From: Sphingomonadaceae bacterium
Lineage (GTDB): Bacteria; Pseudomonadota; Alphaproteobacteria; Sphingomonadales; Sphingomonadaceae
Length of the DNA: 64,000 nt
NCBI GenBank assembly: GCA_027533105.1
Contig: JAPZTW010000002.1
Location: 248,001-312,000, forward strand
Direction of reading: 5' to 3'
Below, one piece after another: positions 33,280-40,995 of this stretch (its first letter is position 1; each line of letters starts with the position of its first letter). The position numbers and the translations under genes were made by a program. A model generated the notes under the pieces. It saw only the letters and a list, made by a program, of their open reading frames with translations, did not search any database and was not told where the DNA came from.

Positions 33280-33855
33280 ATGCAAGATCGTCTAAGCCAG
33301 CAGCTGGCCTTCCTCACCGAGATAGACGCACTCAAGTCCGTCACCCGGCAATCGCACATCGTTGGTCGAAGCCGCCGGGAGAACTCGGCGGAACACTCCT
33401 GGCACCTGGCCATGTTCGCATTGATCCTTGCTGATGCCGAGGTCGATGTAGCCAGGGTCATCGTGATGTTGCTCATCCACGACATCGTCGAAATTGACGC
33501 GGGGGATGCGCCGATCCACGGCGTGCATGATTCTGCTGCGCTCGAACTCGCTGAACAACAGGCCGCAGAACGCCTGTTCGGCCTCCTGCCGCCAGATCAA
33601 GCAGAACGGTTGCTCTCGGTCTGGAGGGAGTTCGAGGCGGCTGAGAGCGCTGACGCGCGGTTCGCCAAGGCACTCGACCGGCTGCAACCCTTGTTGCTCA
33701 ATACGCTCACGGAAGGCGGCACCTGGACCGAGAACAGCGTGTCCGAGCAACAGGTCCATGAGCGCTATGGCCCAACAATCTCTGCCGGATCACCGGCGCT
33801 TTGGGCCCATGCGCGAACATTGGTCGCGCGGCACTTCGGCAATCGACCGTCATAG
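33280..33855 (+). CDS. HD-domain hydrolase (HDDC2/YfbR-like 5'-deoxynucleotidase)
   Basis: A 191-residue metal-dependent phosphohydrolase. The HD residues are visible: His39 in RRENSAEHSWHLA, His67-Asp68 in MLLIHDIVEIDAGDAP, and acidic residues later. The start LSQQLAFLTEIDALKSVTRQS and RRENSAEHSW are characteristic of the HDDC2/YfbR group, whose members dephosphorylate deoxynucleoside 5'-monophosphates. It is island cargo with the XRE gene. A nucleotide-depleting defence role is conceivable but unproven; it may equally be a metabolic passenger. Confidence 0.82.
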   Translation: MQDRLSQQLAFLTEIDALKSVTRQSHIVGRSRRENSAEHSWHLAMFALILADAEVDVARVIVMLLIHDIVEIDAGDAPIHGVHDSAALELAEQQAAERLFGLLPPDQAERLLSVWREFEAAESADARFAKALDRLQPLLLNTLTEGGTWTENSVSEQQVHERYGPTISAGSPALWAHARTLVARHFGNRPS

Positions 33856-33949
33856 CAGGCGACAAGACGGCTATCCCGACGAAGGGCAGATTGCGGGATC
33901 GTGCTCAGACAGATTGAACGAACGAAAACCTGCCGCAATGCGCCTTCCC

Positions 33950-35200
33950 TCAGCGCACGAACAGGCTCGCCAGCTCAACATGGGTTGACCAGCGGAATTG
34001 CCCGACCGGGCGCAGTTCGGCGAGGCGGAAGCCCGCGTCGACCAGCATGGCCGCATCCTTGGCCCAGCTAGCCGGGTTGCAGCTGATATAGACCACGCGG
34101 TCCACGGTGCTGTCGGCGATCCGCTCGACCTGCTCCCGCGCCCCCGCGCGCGGGGGATCGAGCAGGACGGCGGCAAAGCGGTTCAGTTCGTCGGGGAGCA
34201 GCGGGTTGCGGAACAGGTCGCGGTGCAGCGCGTGGACCGGCAAGCCGGTGCGCCCAGCGGCGGCCTTGCAGGCCAGGTGCGCAGCGCGTTCGGCCTCGGC
34301 CGCCAGCACTTTCGTTTCCGGCCCGGCCAGCGCGAAGGCGAAAGTGCCAAGCCCGGAAAACAGGTCGGCCACGGTGGCGCTGCCCGCCAGCCACTCGCGC
34401 GCCGCCGCCACCAGCGCCGCTTCGCCGTCCACCGTCGCCTGCAGGAAGGCGCCGGGCGGGAACGGCACGGCCACGCGCGACAGGGTGACGGTAACCGGCT
34501 CCGGCTCCCACACGGTATCGGGGCCATAGCCCGCATCCAGCGTCAACCGCGCCAGGGCGTGATCGCGGGCGAAATCGAGTAGCAGCTCGGTCAGCGCCAG
34601 CCCCTCGGCGGCCAGGCCCTTGATGCCGAGATCCAGCCCCTGGTCGGTCACGGTCAGTTCCAGATCGGCAGCGAGTTTCGCATGGGCATGCTTGCCCGGT
34701 TTGCCCTTGGCCTTAGGGGTGGATTGCCCCTGCCCCAGCCTGATCAGCAACTTGCGCAGGGCAGGCAGGATCGCGACGATTTCGGGCCGCAGCACCAGGC
34801 ATTCGCTGAGTTCGACCAGCCGGTGCGACCGCGCCTCGCGATAGCCGATCACCACCCGGCCCTGGCTGCTTTCGGCGCGCAAGGAGGCGCGGCGGCGGCT
34901 GGCGGGCGGGGAAAGGTGCGGCGGGGCAATGTGCTCGGCGCCCAGTTCCTGCGCGGAGGAGGCATTGCTGACCCGCGCCTCGACAAAATCGGCGAGGCTC
35001 GCCTCGTCGAGCTGTTGCAGCTGGCATCCGCCGCAGCGGCCGAAGTGGCGGCAGGGCGGATCGACATGGTGCGGCCCCCGCTCCACGCTGCCATCGGCAT
35101 GGAGCAGGTCGCCCGGCGCCGTGCCCCAGGCAAAGCGGCCCGAGGCGGTAACGCCATCGCCCTTGGCGGCGATGCGGATGATCGATTCACTGTCACTCAC
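33950..35200 (-). CDS. Class I SAM-dependent RNA methyltransferase (TrmA/RlmC/RlmD family)
   Basis: A 416-residue uracil-C5 methyltransferase of tRNA or 23S rRNA. The N-terminal part has a TRAM-like strand region and the iron-sulfur motif CRHFGRCGGCQLQQL (Cys-x5-Cys-x2-Cys). FLQATVDGEAALV and VADLFSGLGTFAFALA form the SAM site. LLDPPRAG and YISCNPASWAKDA contain the catalytic cysteine. The last 20 or so codons come from the inserted island, and an older copy of this end survives at 32488-32580. The exact target base cannot be assigned. Confidence 0.88.
   Translation of the reverse strand: MSDSESIIRIAAKGDGVTASGRFAWGTAPGDLLHADGSVERGPHHVDPPCRHFGRCGGCQLQQLDEASLADFVEARVSNASSAQELGAEHIAPPHLSPPASRRRASLRAESSQGRVVIGYREARSHRLVELSECLVLRPEIVAILPALRKLLIRLGQGQSTPKAKGKPGKHAHAKLAADLELTVTDQGLDLGIKGLAAEGLALTELLLDFARDHALARLTLDAGYGPDTVWEPEPVTVTLSRVAVPFPPGAFLQATVDGEAALVAAAREWLAGSATVADLFSGLGTFAFALAGPETKVLAAEAERAAHLACKAAAGRTGLPVHALHRDLFRNPLLPDELNRFAAVLLDPPRAGAREQVERIADSTVDRVVYISCNPASWAKDAAMLVDAGFRLAELRPVGQFRWSTHVELASLFVR
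33981..34015. repeat. Direct repeat (right boundary of island)
   Basis: Identical over 35 bp to 32546-32580. It lies inside the 3' end of the RNA methyltransferase gene and encodes its residues around PVGQFRWST. Confidence 0.92.
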
Positions 35201-35214
35201 TACGCCCCCCTACC

Positions 35215-35296
35215 CGTTCGCCCTGAGCTTGTCGAAGGGCAGTCCTGTTGCCGACCCGAGTGAAGTACGGTCCTTCGACAGGCTCAGGACGAGCGG
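35215..35296. repeat. Extragenic palindromic repeat pair
   Basis: CGCCCTGAGCTTGTCGAAGG (from 35219) and, inverted, GTCCTTCGACAGGCTCAGGA (from 35270) face each other about 30 bp apart. This sequence type is a very common extragenic repeat in sphingomonads and other proteobacteria. It fills the 106-bp gap between the methyltransferase start and the end of the nnrD gene and may stop transcription. Confidence 0.8.
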
Positions 35297-35306
35297 TCGG
35301 GGAAAG

Positions 35307-36704
35307 CTAGAGACAACCCGTAAAGGCCGCCGCGATCGATTCCGCAAGCTGCCCGGCGGTAAAGGGCGCCAGGGTGCGCCGTGCCGCCTCGCCGTGGAGC
35401 CACACGCCCTCGCAGGCGGCGCTGAAGGCTTCCACTCCGCAGGCGAGGCGGCTGGCGATGGCCCCGGCCAGCACGTCGCCCGTCCCGGCGGTCGACAACC
35501 AGCTCGATCCGCGCCGGGCAAAGGCCAGCGCGCCGTCAGGCCCGGCCACCAGCGTATCAGCCCCCTTGGCCACGATCACCATGCCGCTGGCCCTGGCCAG
35601 CGCCTCGGCCCGCTGGACCTTGCTGCCCGCGCCATCGAGGCCAAAGGCGCGTTCCAGCGCGAAGAGTTCGCCATCGTGCGGCGTGGCGATCAGCGGCGCG
35701 CTGCGCTCGGCCAGTTGCCGCGCCCCCAGCAGGACCAGCGCATCGGCATCGAGCACGGCCGGGATCGGTTCTGACAGGGCAATCGCCAGCCGCTCGCGCG
35801 CCGTGGCATCGCGGCCCAGCCCCGGCCCGACCAGCAGCGCGGCATAGCGGCTGTCGGTCAACACATTGGCCAAGGGCGAGCGATCGACCACCAGGTCGGG
35901 TGGCCCGGTCGCAGCCTCGCCCAGCAGCTTGACGTAGCCGGCCCCCGCCCCCTGCGCCGCGCGCGCCGCCAGCAGCGCCGCGCCTGGCATGGCCCCGCTC
36001 ACCACGCCCAGCAGGCCGCGCGTATACTTGTGGGCGCTGGGCGCCGGCGGGGCGAGGACCGGGCGGGCAATCAGACTGGCCGCCGCCTCCGCGCGCCCCA
36101 CCCCGATCCAGACCAGCCGCAGATCGCCCATCATGGCGGCGGCGGGCAGCAGGAAGTGGGCGGGCTTCCACGCCCCCAGGGCCAGGGTCAGGTGCCAGTC
36201 GGGCAGGCCGGTGCTGAGCAACATGCCATTGTCGGCATCGACCCCGCTCGGCAAGTCCACCGCCACCCGGCGCGGATGGCTGGCGGCAAGACGGCACAGC
36301 AGCGCCAGGTCATCGGCTTCGATCGGGCGAGCGAGGCCGGTGCCGAACAGGCAATCGACCAGCACCTCACCGTGGGTGTCGGCATCCCGGCCCAGCACAG
36401 TGCCTTGATAGAGCTGGCGGGCGGTTCGGGCGGCGGCGGTCTTCGGCTCGCTCGCGGCGATCACGCTCACCACCCCGCCCCGCTCGCGGATCGCCTCGGC
36501 AATCACATAGCCATCGCCGCCATTGTTGCCGGGTCCGCACAGCACGGTGACGGGCCTGCCGCCCGAAATCCGCCAGACCCATTCGGCCGCGCCGCGCCCG
36601 GCCCGCTGCATCAGTTCGTCAACCGAAGTGCCCGCGGTGATCAGTGCGCCTTCGGCATCGCGCATCTGCGCCGCGGTGAGCACCTGGTTACTGTTGTGGG
36701 ACAT
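35307..36704 (-). CDS. nnrD: Bifunctional NAD(P)H-hydrate epimerase / ADP-dependent dehydratase
   Basis: A 465-residue repair enzyme for hydrated NAD(P)H. The N-terminal YjeF_N epimerase domain (about 1-200) has VLCGPGNNGGDGYVIAEAIRERG and VDLPSGVDADNG. The C-terminal ribokinase-like dehydratase (about 215-465) has LVGPGLGRD, ATPHDGELFALE and the GTGDVLAGAIA anion hole (WLSTAGTGDVLAG). The ATG at 36704 overlaps the lipoprotein gene upstream by 17 bp, so it is the third gene of ilvD-lipoprotein-nnrD. Confidence 0.93.
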   Translation of the reverse strand: MSHNSNQVLTAAQMRDAEGALITAGTSVDELMQRAGRGAAEWVWRISGGRPVTVLCGPGNNGGDGYVIAEAIRERGGVVSVIAASEPKTAAARTARQLYQGTVLGRDADTHGEVLVDCLFGTGLARPIEADDLALLCRLAASHPRRVAVDLPSGVDADNGMLLSTGLPDWHLTLALGAWKPAHFLLPAAAMMGDLRLVWIGVGRAEAAASLIARPVLAPPAPSAHKYTRGLLGVVSGAMPGAALLAARAAQGAGAGYVKLLGEAATGPPDLVVDRSPLANVLTDSRYAALLVGPGLGRDATARERLAIALSEPIPAVLDADALVLLGARQLAERSAPLIATPHDGELFALERAFGLDGAGSKVQRAEALARASGMVIVAKGADTLVAGPDGALAFARRGSSWLSTAGTGDVLAGAIASRLACGVEAFSAACEGVWLHGEAARRTLAPFTAGQLAESIAAAFTGCL

Positions 36705-37068
36705 CGGTGTGCCCGCTTGGTGCCTCTACAGGGACCACGTAACGATCATCGCCCAGGATCACTTCCCAGCGCTCACCCTCCGGCCCGGACTTGCGCGCTG
36801 ACTGGCTCTGGTCGGCCCCATCGGCGGCCAGCAATTGCTGCCCATCGGCGCTGGCGACCAGCCGCCGGAACTTGCCATCGGGATGGCGCAGGACAAAGGC
36901 CGGGCGGCCCTCCTCCATCACCCGCTCAAGCCCGCATTCCTGCGCGAAATGCGCCGATCCGCCGAGCGAACACCAGACCTGCTCCGCCGCTTCCTGCCGA
37001 TCGATCTCGCCGCTGTCACAAGCAGTCAGCGCGATCAGAACGGCCAGGATCGGCGCGCGGCGGATCAT
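36688..37068 (-). CDS. Small lipoprotein
   Basis: A 126-residue predicted lipoprotein with lipobox LIALTAC (Cys17). The rest ([69 protein letters not shown]) matches no family I can name, although this type of protein recurs downstream of ilvD in sphingomonads. ATG 37068 overlaps the ilvD stop by 4 bp (ATGA), and its end overlaps nnrD, so it is a true middle gene of the operon. Confidence 0.72.
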   Translation of the reverse strand: MIRRAPILAVLIALTACDSGEIDRQEAAEQVWCSLGGSAHFAQECGLERVMEEGRPAFVLRHPDGKFRRLVASADGQQLLAADGADQSQSARKSGPEGERWEVILGDDRYVVPVEAPSGHTDVPQQ

Positions 37069-38912
37069 TTCAGATTGAGCTGCGACAAATCACGAATCGC
37101 CCCCCGCGCGGCGCTGGTCGTCATCGCCGCATAGGCCTGAAGCGCCACCGAAACCTTGCGCGGCCGCTCCTGCGCGGGTTTCCAGCCCCGGGCTTCCTGC
37201 GCGGCGCGGCGACGGGTCAGTTCCTCGTCCGATACGGCCAGGTGGATCGTGCGGTTCGGGATATCGATCTCGATCCGGTCCCCCGGCTCGACCAGCGCGA
37301 TTTCCCCGCCCTCGGCCGCTTCGGGCGAAACGTGGCCGATCGACAGGCCCGAGGTGCCGCCCGAAAAGCGCCCGTCGGTCAGCAGCGCGCAGGCCGCGCC
37401 CAGCCCCTTCGATTTGAGGTAGCTGGTGGGATAGAGCATTTCCTGCATGCCCGGCCCGCCCTTGGGTCCTTCATAGCGGATCACCACCACGTCGCCGGCC
37501 TCGACTTGTCCCGTCAGGATCCCGGTGACGGCAGCGTCCTGGCTTTCGAACACCTTGGCCGGTCCGGCAAACTTGAGGATGCTTTCGTCAACCCCGGCGG
37601 TCTTCACGATACAGCCATCGCGGGCGATGTTGCCATAGAGCACGGCCAGGCCGCCATCCTGCGAGAAAGCGTGTTCCCTGGCCCGGATCACGCCCTTTTC
37701 GCGGTCGAGATCGAGCGATTCCCACCGGCGCGACTGGCTGAAGGCGACCTGGGTGGGCACGCCGCCCGGCGCGGCACGATAGAACTCGTGAACTGCCGCA
37801 TCATCGGTGCGGGTGATGTCCCAGGTATCCAGCGCCAGCCCCATGGTGGCGCTGTGCACGGTCGGCAGGTCGGTGTGCAGCAGCCCGGCCCGGTCCAGCT
37901 CGCCCAGGATCGCCATGATCCCGCCCGCGCGGTGGACATCTTCCATATGGACGTCGCTCTTCGCCGGGGCGACCTTGGAGAGGCAGGGCACCCGGCGGCT
38001 CAGCCGGTCGATATCGGCCATGGTGAAGTCAACCCCGGCCTCATATGCGGCAGCGAGCAGATGGAGCACGGTGTTGGTGGAACCGCCCATCGCGATGTCC
38101 AGGCTCACCGCATTTTCAAAGGCACGAAAGCTGGCAATCGAGCGCGGCAGGACCGACGCGTCCTCTTCTTCGTAGTACCGGCGGCACAGGTCGACGGCCA
38201 GGCGCCCGGCGCGCAGGAACAACTGCTTGCGATCGGCATGGGTCGCCAGGACCGAGCCATTGCCGGGCAGCGAGAGGCCCAGCGCCTCGGTCAGGCAATT
38301 CATCGAATTGGCGGTGAACATGCCCGAGCACGACCCGCAGGTAGGGCAGGCCGAGCGTTCGATGGCCTCCACTTCCTCATCCGTGTAGCTTTCATCGGCA
38401 GCAGCGACCATCGCATCGACCAGGTCGAGCGCCACTTCCTTGCCATCAAGGATGACCTTGCCGGCCTCCATCGGCCCACCGGACACGAACACCACCGGAA
38501 TGTTGATCCGCATTGCTGCCATCAGCATGCCCGGCGTGATCTTGTCGCAGTTCGAAATGCAGACCATCGCGTCGGCGCAGTGAGCATTGACCATGTACTC
38601 GACGCTGTCGGCGATCAGGTCGCGGCTGGGCAGCGAATAGAGCATGCCATCGTGGCCCATCGCGATGCCGTCATCGACTGCGATGGTGTTGAATTCCTTG
38701 GCCACCCCGCCAGCCGCCTCGATCTCGCGCGCGACCATCTGGCCCAGGTCCTTCAGGTGGACGTGGCCCGGCACGAACTGGGTGAAGCTGTTGACCACGG
38801 CAATGATCGGCTTGCCGAAATCGCCGTCCTTCATGCCGGTTGCCCGCCACAGGCCGCGCGCGCCGGCCATGTTGCGGCCATGGGTGGAAGTGCGCGAACG
38901 AAGGGCAGGCAT
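37065..38912 (-). CDS. ilvD: Dihydroxy-acid dehydratase
   Basis: A 615-residue iron-sulfur enzyme that dehydrates 2,3-dihydroxy acids in valine, isoleucine and leucine synthesis. The cluster cysteines are in NCDKITPGM and [32 protein letters not shown] and [23 protein letters not shown] are family signatures. [26 protein letters not shown] is the usual N-terminus. It heads the ilvD-lipoprotein-nnrD operon. Confidence 0.97.
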   Translation of the reverse strand: MPALRSRTSTHGRNMAGARGLWRATGMKDGDFGKPIIAVVNSFTQFVPGHVHLKDLGQMVAREIEAAGGVAKEFNTIAVDDGIAMGHDGMLYSLPSRDLIADSVEYMVNAHCADAMVCISNCDKITPGMLMAAMRINIPVVFVSGGPMEAGKVILDGKEVALDLVDAMVAAADESYTDEEVEAIERSACPTCGSCSGMFTANSMNCLTEALGLSLPGNGSVLATHADRKQLFLRAGRLAVDLCRRYYEEEDASVLPRSIASFRAFENAVSLDIAMGGSTNTVLHLLAAAYEAGVDFTMADIDRLSRRVPCLSKVAPAKSDVHMEDVHRAGGIMAILGELDRAGLLHTDLPTVHSATMGLALDTWDITRTDDAAVHEFYRAAPGGVPTQVAFSQSRRWESLDLDREKGVIRAREHAFSQDGGLAVLYGNIARDGCIVKTAGVDESILKFAGPAKVFESQDAAVTGILTGQVEAGDVVVIRYEGPKGGPGMQEMLYPTSYLKSKGLGAACALLTDGRFSGGTSGLSIGHVSPEAAEGGEIALVEPGDRIEIDIPNRTIHLAVSDEELTRRRAAQEARGWKPAQERPRKVSVALQAYAAMTTSAARGAIRDLSQLNLK

Positions 38913-38971
38913 GGGCTACTCCAGCAATAATGTTACCCGATCCGGGCGAATGGCGCAGCCCTACACCGCAA

Positions 38972-39700
38972 TCAGCCCAGCTTCAACGCCACTTCATTGC
39001 AAATTCTAGCCAATCGCGCCGCCCATGCGGCCTGCTGGGGGACTGTCGCCACCTCGTTCTGGCGCAGTTCGATGCCAAGGTAGGAACGCCCCTCCGCCTC
39101 GCAGTGGCGGTTCATCGTGTAGTTCAGAAGCTTGCCCGAATAGGGCAGCTGATCGCCCACGATCAGCCCCTCGGCCTCGAGCAGGGGGATCGCCAGCCGC
39201 GCGGTGCGGTCATCCTCGTTGTAGAGTACCCCGACCTGCCAGGGGCGCGGCTCGTCGCTGGTCGCCAGTTGCGGCGTGAAGCTGTGGAGCGAGAGGACCA
39301 GCGCCGGAGGCACATCGTCCAGCAAGGTCGCCAGCGCGGTGTGATAGGGCTCGTGGAAGCGCGCGATCCGGGCGAGATGCCCGGCATGATCCAGCGCATT
39401 GCCGGGGATCGCATGGCCATCGCTGGCAATCGGGATGACGGCGGGCGCATGCGGCTCGCGGTTCAGGTCGCAGACCAGGCGGCTGATATTGCCCTGGAAC
39501 GCGGCGGTGCCGGGCCGGCGGGCCATCTCTGCGCCGACTTCGGCCACGCCCAGATCGACCGCGACGTGCTGGGTCAGCAGCGCCGGATCGATGCCCAGGT
39601 CGATATCGTCCGGCACGCGGTTGCTGGCATGGTCCGACACGACGAGGATCCCGCCAAAGCGCGGCGTGCCGAGCAGGCGAAAGGCCTCGTGCTCCCTCAC
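38972..39700 (-). CDS. N-formylglutamate amidohydrolase family protein (paralogue 2)
   Basis: A protein of about 242 residues of the same family as the gene at 1530, but only distantly alike. Seen: ILVVSDHASNRVPDD, the metal-binding block; DLNREPHAP; FHEPYHTALATLL; and LSLHSFTP near the middle. I chose the GTG at 39700, which overlaps the ispE stop as GTGA and has GGAG seven bases upstream. The next in-frame start, GTG at 39724, is also possible. The substrate is unknown. It follows ispE in the same operon. Confidence 0.78.
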   Translation of the reverse strand: MREHEAFRLLGTPRFGGILVVSDHASNRVPDDIDLGIDPALLTQHVAVDLGVAEVGAEMARRPGTAAFQGNISRLVCDLNREPHAPAVIPIASDGHAIPGNALDHAGHLARIARFHEPYHTALATLLDDVPPALVLSLHSFTPQLATSDEPRPWQVGVLYNEDDRTARLAIPLLEAEGLIVGDQLPYSGKLLNYTMNRHCEAEGRSYLGIELRQNEVATVPQQAAWAARLARICNEVALKLG

Positions 39701-40494
39701 CGCAGCGCTCCGGCCAGGGTCCACCAGCCCGCGGGCATGGCCGCCTGTGCGGCATCGCGCTGGGCCATGGTGTCATAAAGTGCAAAGCAGGTCGCGCCCG
39801 AACCGGACATGCGTGCCAGCCACGGCCCGGTCTGGCGCAGCGCGGCCAGCACATCACCAATCGCCGGGCATAGTGCCAGCGCGGGGGCTTCCAGATCGTT
39901 GCGCCCGGCCAGCGCGATCTCGCGCACCGATCCGGCAGGCAAGGGGCCGCGATCGATCCCGTCCCAGCCCTTGAACACCGGCCCGGTGCTGAGCGGCAGG
40001 CGCGGATTGACCAGCAGGACCGGGGTTCCGGCGAGGTCGCTTTCGACCGGTTCCAGTTCCTCCCCCACACCGCGCCCGACGCAGGTTTCAGAACGGACGC
40101 AGGCAGGCACATCGGCCCCCAGCTTCAGCGCGCGGGCCGGCCAGTCAGCGGGCAGGCCATATGCGCGCTCGACCAGGCGGAACAGCGCCCCGGCATCGGC
40201 CGACCCGCCGCCAAGACCAGCGGCGACCGGCAGGTTCTTTTCCAGCGTCACCGCCCAGCCTTGCGGGCGCGGCAGCGCGGCAAGCGCCCGCATCACGATA
40301 TTGTCGAACGGATCGTCGAGCGTCCCTGCGAACTCGCCCAGCACGTGCAGGCTGTCCCGCTCGGCCGGAGCAACGCTCAGCCGATCGCCCGCATCGACGA
40401 AGGCGAACAGTGTCTCCAGCTCATGATAGCCATCCTCGCGCCGCCGCCGAACGTGCAGCGCGAGGTTGATCTTGGCAAAGGCGGTTTCGGTCAT
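39697..40494 (-). CDS. ispE: 4-diphosphocytidyl-2-C-methyl-D-erythritol kinase
   Basis: A 265-residue GHMP kinase of the MEP isoprenoid pathway. The start MTETAFAKINLALHVRRRREDGYHELETLF carries the conserved AKINLxL and DGYHE motifs. The ATP-binding KNLPVAAGLGGGSADAGA is near residue 88-105 and ARMSGSGATCFAL near residue 230. The ATG at 40494 overlaps the stop of a DUF559 gene as ATGA. Only two bases separate it from the end of the inserted element, whose terminal GGGGAGGAA now serves as ribosome-binding site. The frame extends to 40680 inside the element. Confidence 0.93.
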   Translation of the reverse strand: MTETAFAKINLALHVRRRREDGYHELETLFAFVDAGDRLSVAPAERDSLHVLGEFAGTLDDPFDNIVMRALAALPRPQGWAVTLEKNLPVAAGLGGGSADAGALFRLVERAYGLPADWPARALKLGADVPACVRSETCVGRGVGEELEPVESDLAGTPVLLVNPRLPLSTGPVFKGWDGIDRGPLPAGSVREIALAGRNDLEAPALALCPAIGDVLAALRQTGPWLARMSGSGATCFALYDTMAQRDAAQAAMPAGWWTLAGALR

Positions 40495-40925
40495 GCTTCC
40501 TCCCCGGCACGGGGAGGGGGACCATCCGCAGGATGGTGGAGGGGCACAGGCGTATTCTCTCTCCCTCGCCTTGCCCGATCGACGCAGATCTCGACAATTC
40601 TCGTAACCACAGCCGACAAATCGTCCAGTACCAACTTGGCAGGAATGCGTGTCGTCGCGACCTGCTGCGATCGCAGCCATTCGCTTCGCCTTGCGTCGCT
40701 GCTTGCCACGCCGCCCGTTGCATGAGCAAAGCCATCGACTTCAATCGCGAGCCGGACAGCAGCACAATAGAAGTCCAGGACATATACTCCCGCAGGGTGC
40801 TGCCGCCGGAACTTGAAACCACCGGGCCGCTTGCGCAGTTCGCGCCATAGCAAGCCTTCGGGCAGACCCATTTCGCTGCGCAGCTTGAGGGCCCGTTTGA
40901 CTGTGTCCGTGGGTCCAGTGATCAC
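40491..40925 (-). CDS. DUF559 Vsr-like endonuclease-fold protein (element copy A)
   Basis: A 144-residue protein with the DUF559 domain, related to Vsr and restriction-endonuclease folds. LWRELRKRPGG, FKFRRQHPAGVYVLDFYC (an Asp) and RLAIEVDGFAHA (Glu-x-Asp) are the presumed active-site blocks. The GTG at 40925 is chosen because VITGPTDT aligns exactly with MIHGPTET of copy B. The last 28 codons (PVPLHHPADGPPPRAGEEA) are read through the element's own terminal repeat, and TGA overlaps the ispE ATG. DNA-cutting activity is inferred from the fold. Confidence 0.82.
   Translation of the reverse strand: MITGPTDTVKRALKLRSEMGLPEGLLWRELRKRPGGFKFRRQHPAGVYVLDFYCAAVRLAIEVDGFAHATGGVASSDARRSEWLRSQQVATTRIPAKLVLDDLSAVVTRIVEICVDRARRGRENTPVPLHHPADGPPPRAGEEA
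40497..40527. repeat. Left terminal inverted repeat
   Basis: It contains an internal palindrome CTCCCCGGCACGGGGAG followed by GGGGACCATCC and a GCA-capped ATCC/GGAT hairpin just inside. Read leftward, its end GGGGAGGAA gives ispE a Shine-Dalgarno sequence. Confidence 0.88.
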
Positions 40926-40961
40926 TGGCCTGGGCCCCACCACCAACCCGGAACCAGTCCG

Positions 40962-40992
40962 GGATGGTCCCCCTCCCCGTTCCGGGGAGGAA
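40962..40992. repeat. Right terminal inverted repeat
   Basis: Reverse complement of the left repeat with one mismatch. It starts three bases (TGC) after the etfD-like stop codon as read on the gene strand. Confidence 0.88.
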
Positions 40993-40995
40993 TGC

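Larger units (their letters stand above)
32546..34015. mobile_element. 1.4-kb integrated island at the 3' end of an RNA methyltransferase gene
   Basis: The segment is bounded by 35-bp identical direct repeats inside the methyltransferase coding end, and the element supplies a new intact 3' end to that gene. This is the classic signature of site-specific integration into a gene terminus. The cargo is only an XRE-type regulator and an HD-domain nucleotidase, both on the plus strand, opposite to the target gene. The sequence is visibly less GC-rich than its surroundings. No integrase or transposase is present, so it would be a relic or moved in trans. Confidence 0.7.
40497..40992. mobile_element. 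496-bp inverted-repeat element carrying a DUF559 nuclease gene
   Basis: The ends are 31-bp inverted repeats with 30 of 31 matches (TTCCTCCCCGG then C or A, and on to ACCATCC). The trinucleotide TGC flanks both sides (40494-40496 and 40993-40995). Removing the element and one TGC restores TGA-GC-ATG: the etfD-like stop, two bases, then the ispE start. So it was inserted exactly into an operon junction. It holds one gene, a Vsr-like nuclease, and no known transposase. Confidence 0.82.

Noticed and set aside
32662..33855. XRE-HD pair as a toxin-antitoxin system
   Set aside because: The genes are 54 bp apart without overlap. The HD protein fits metabolic 5'-nucleotidases, and neither protein resembles a known toxin, so only an island cargo role is stated.
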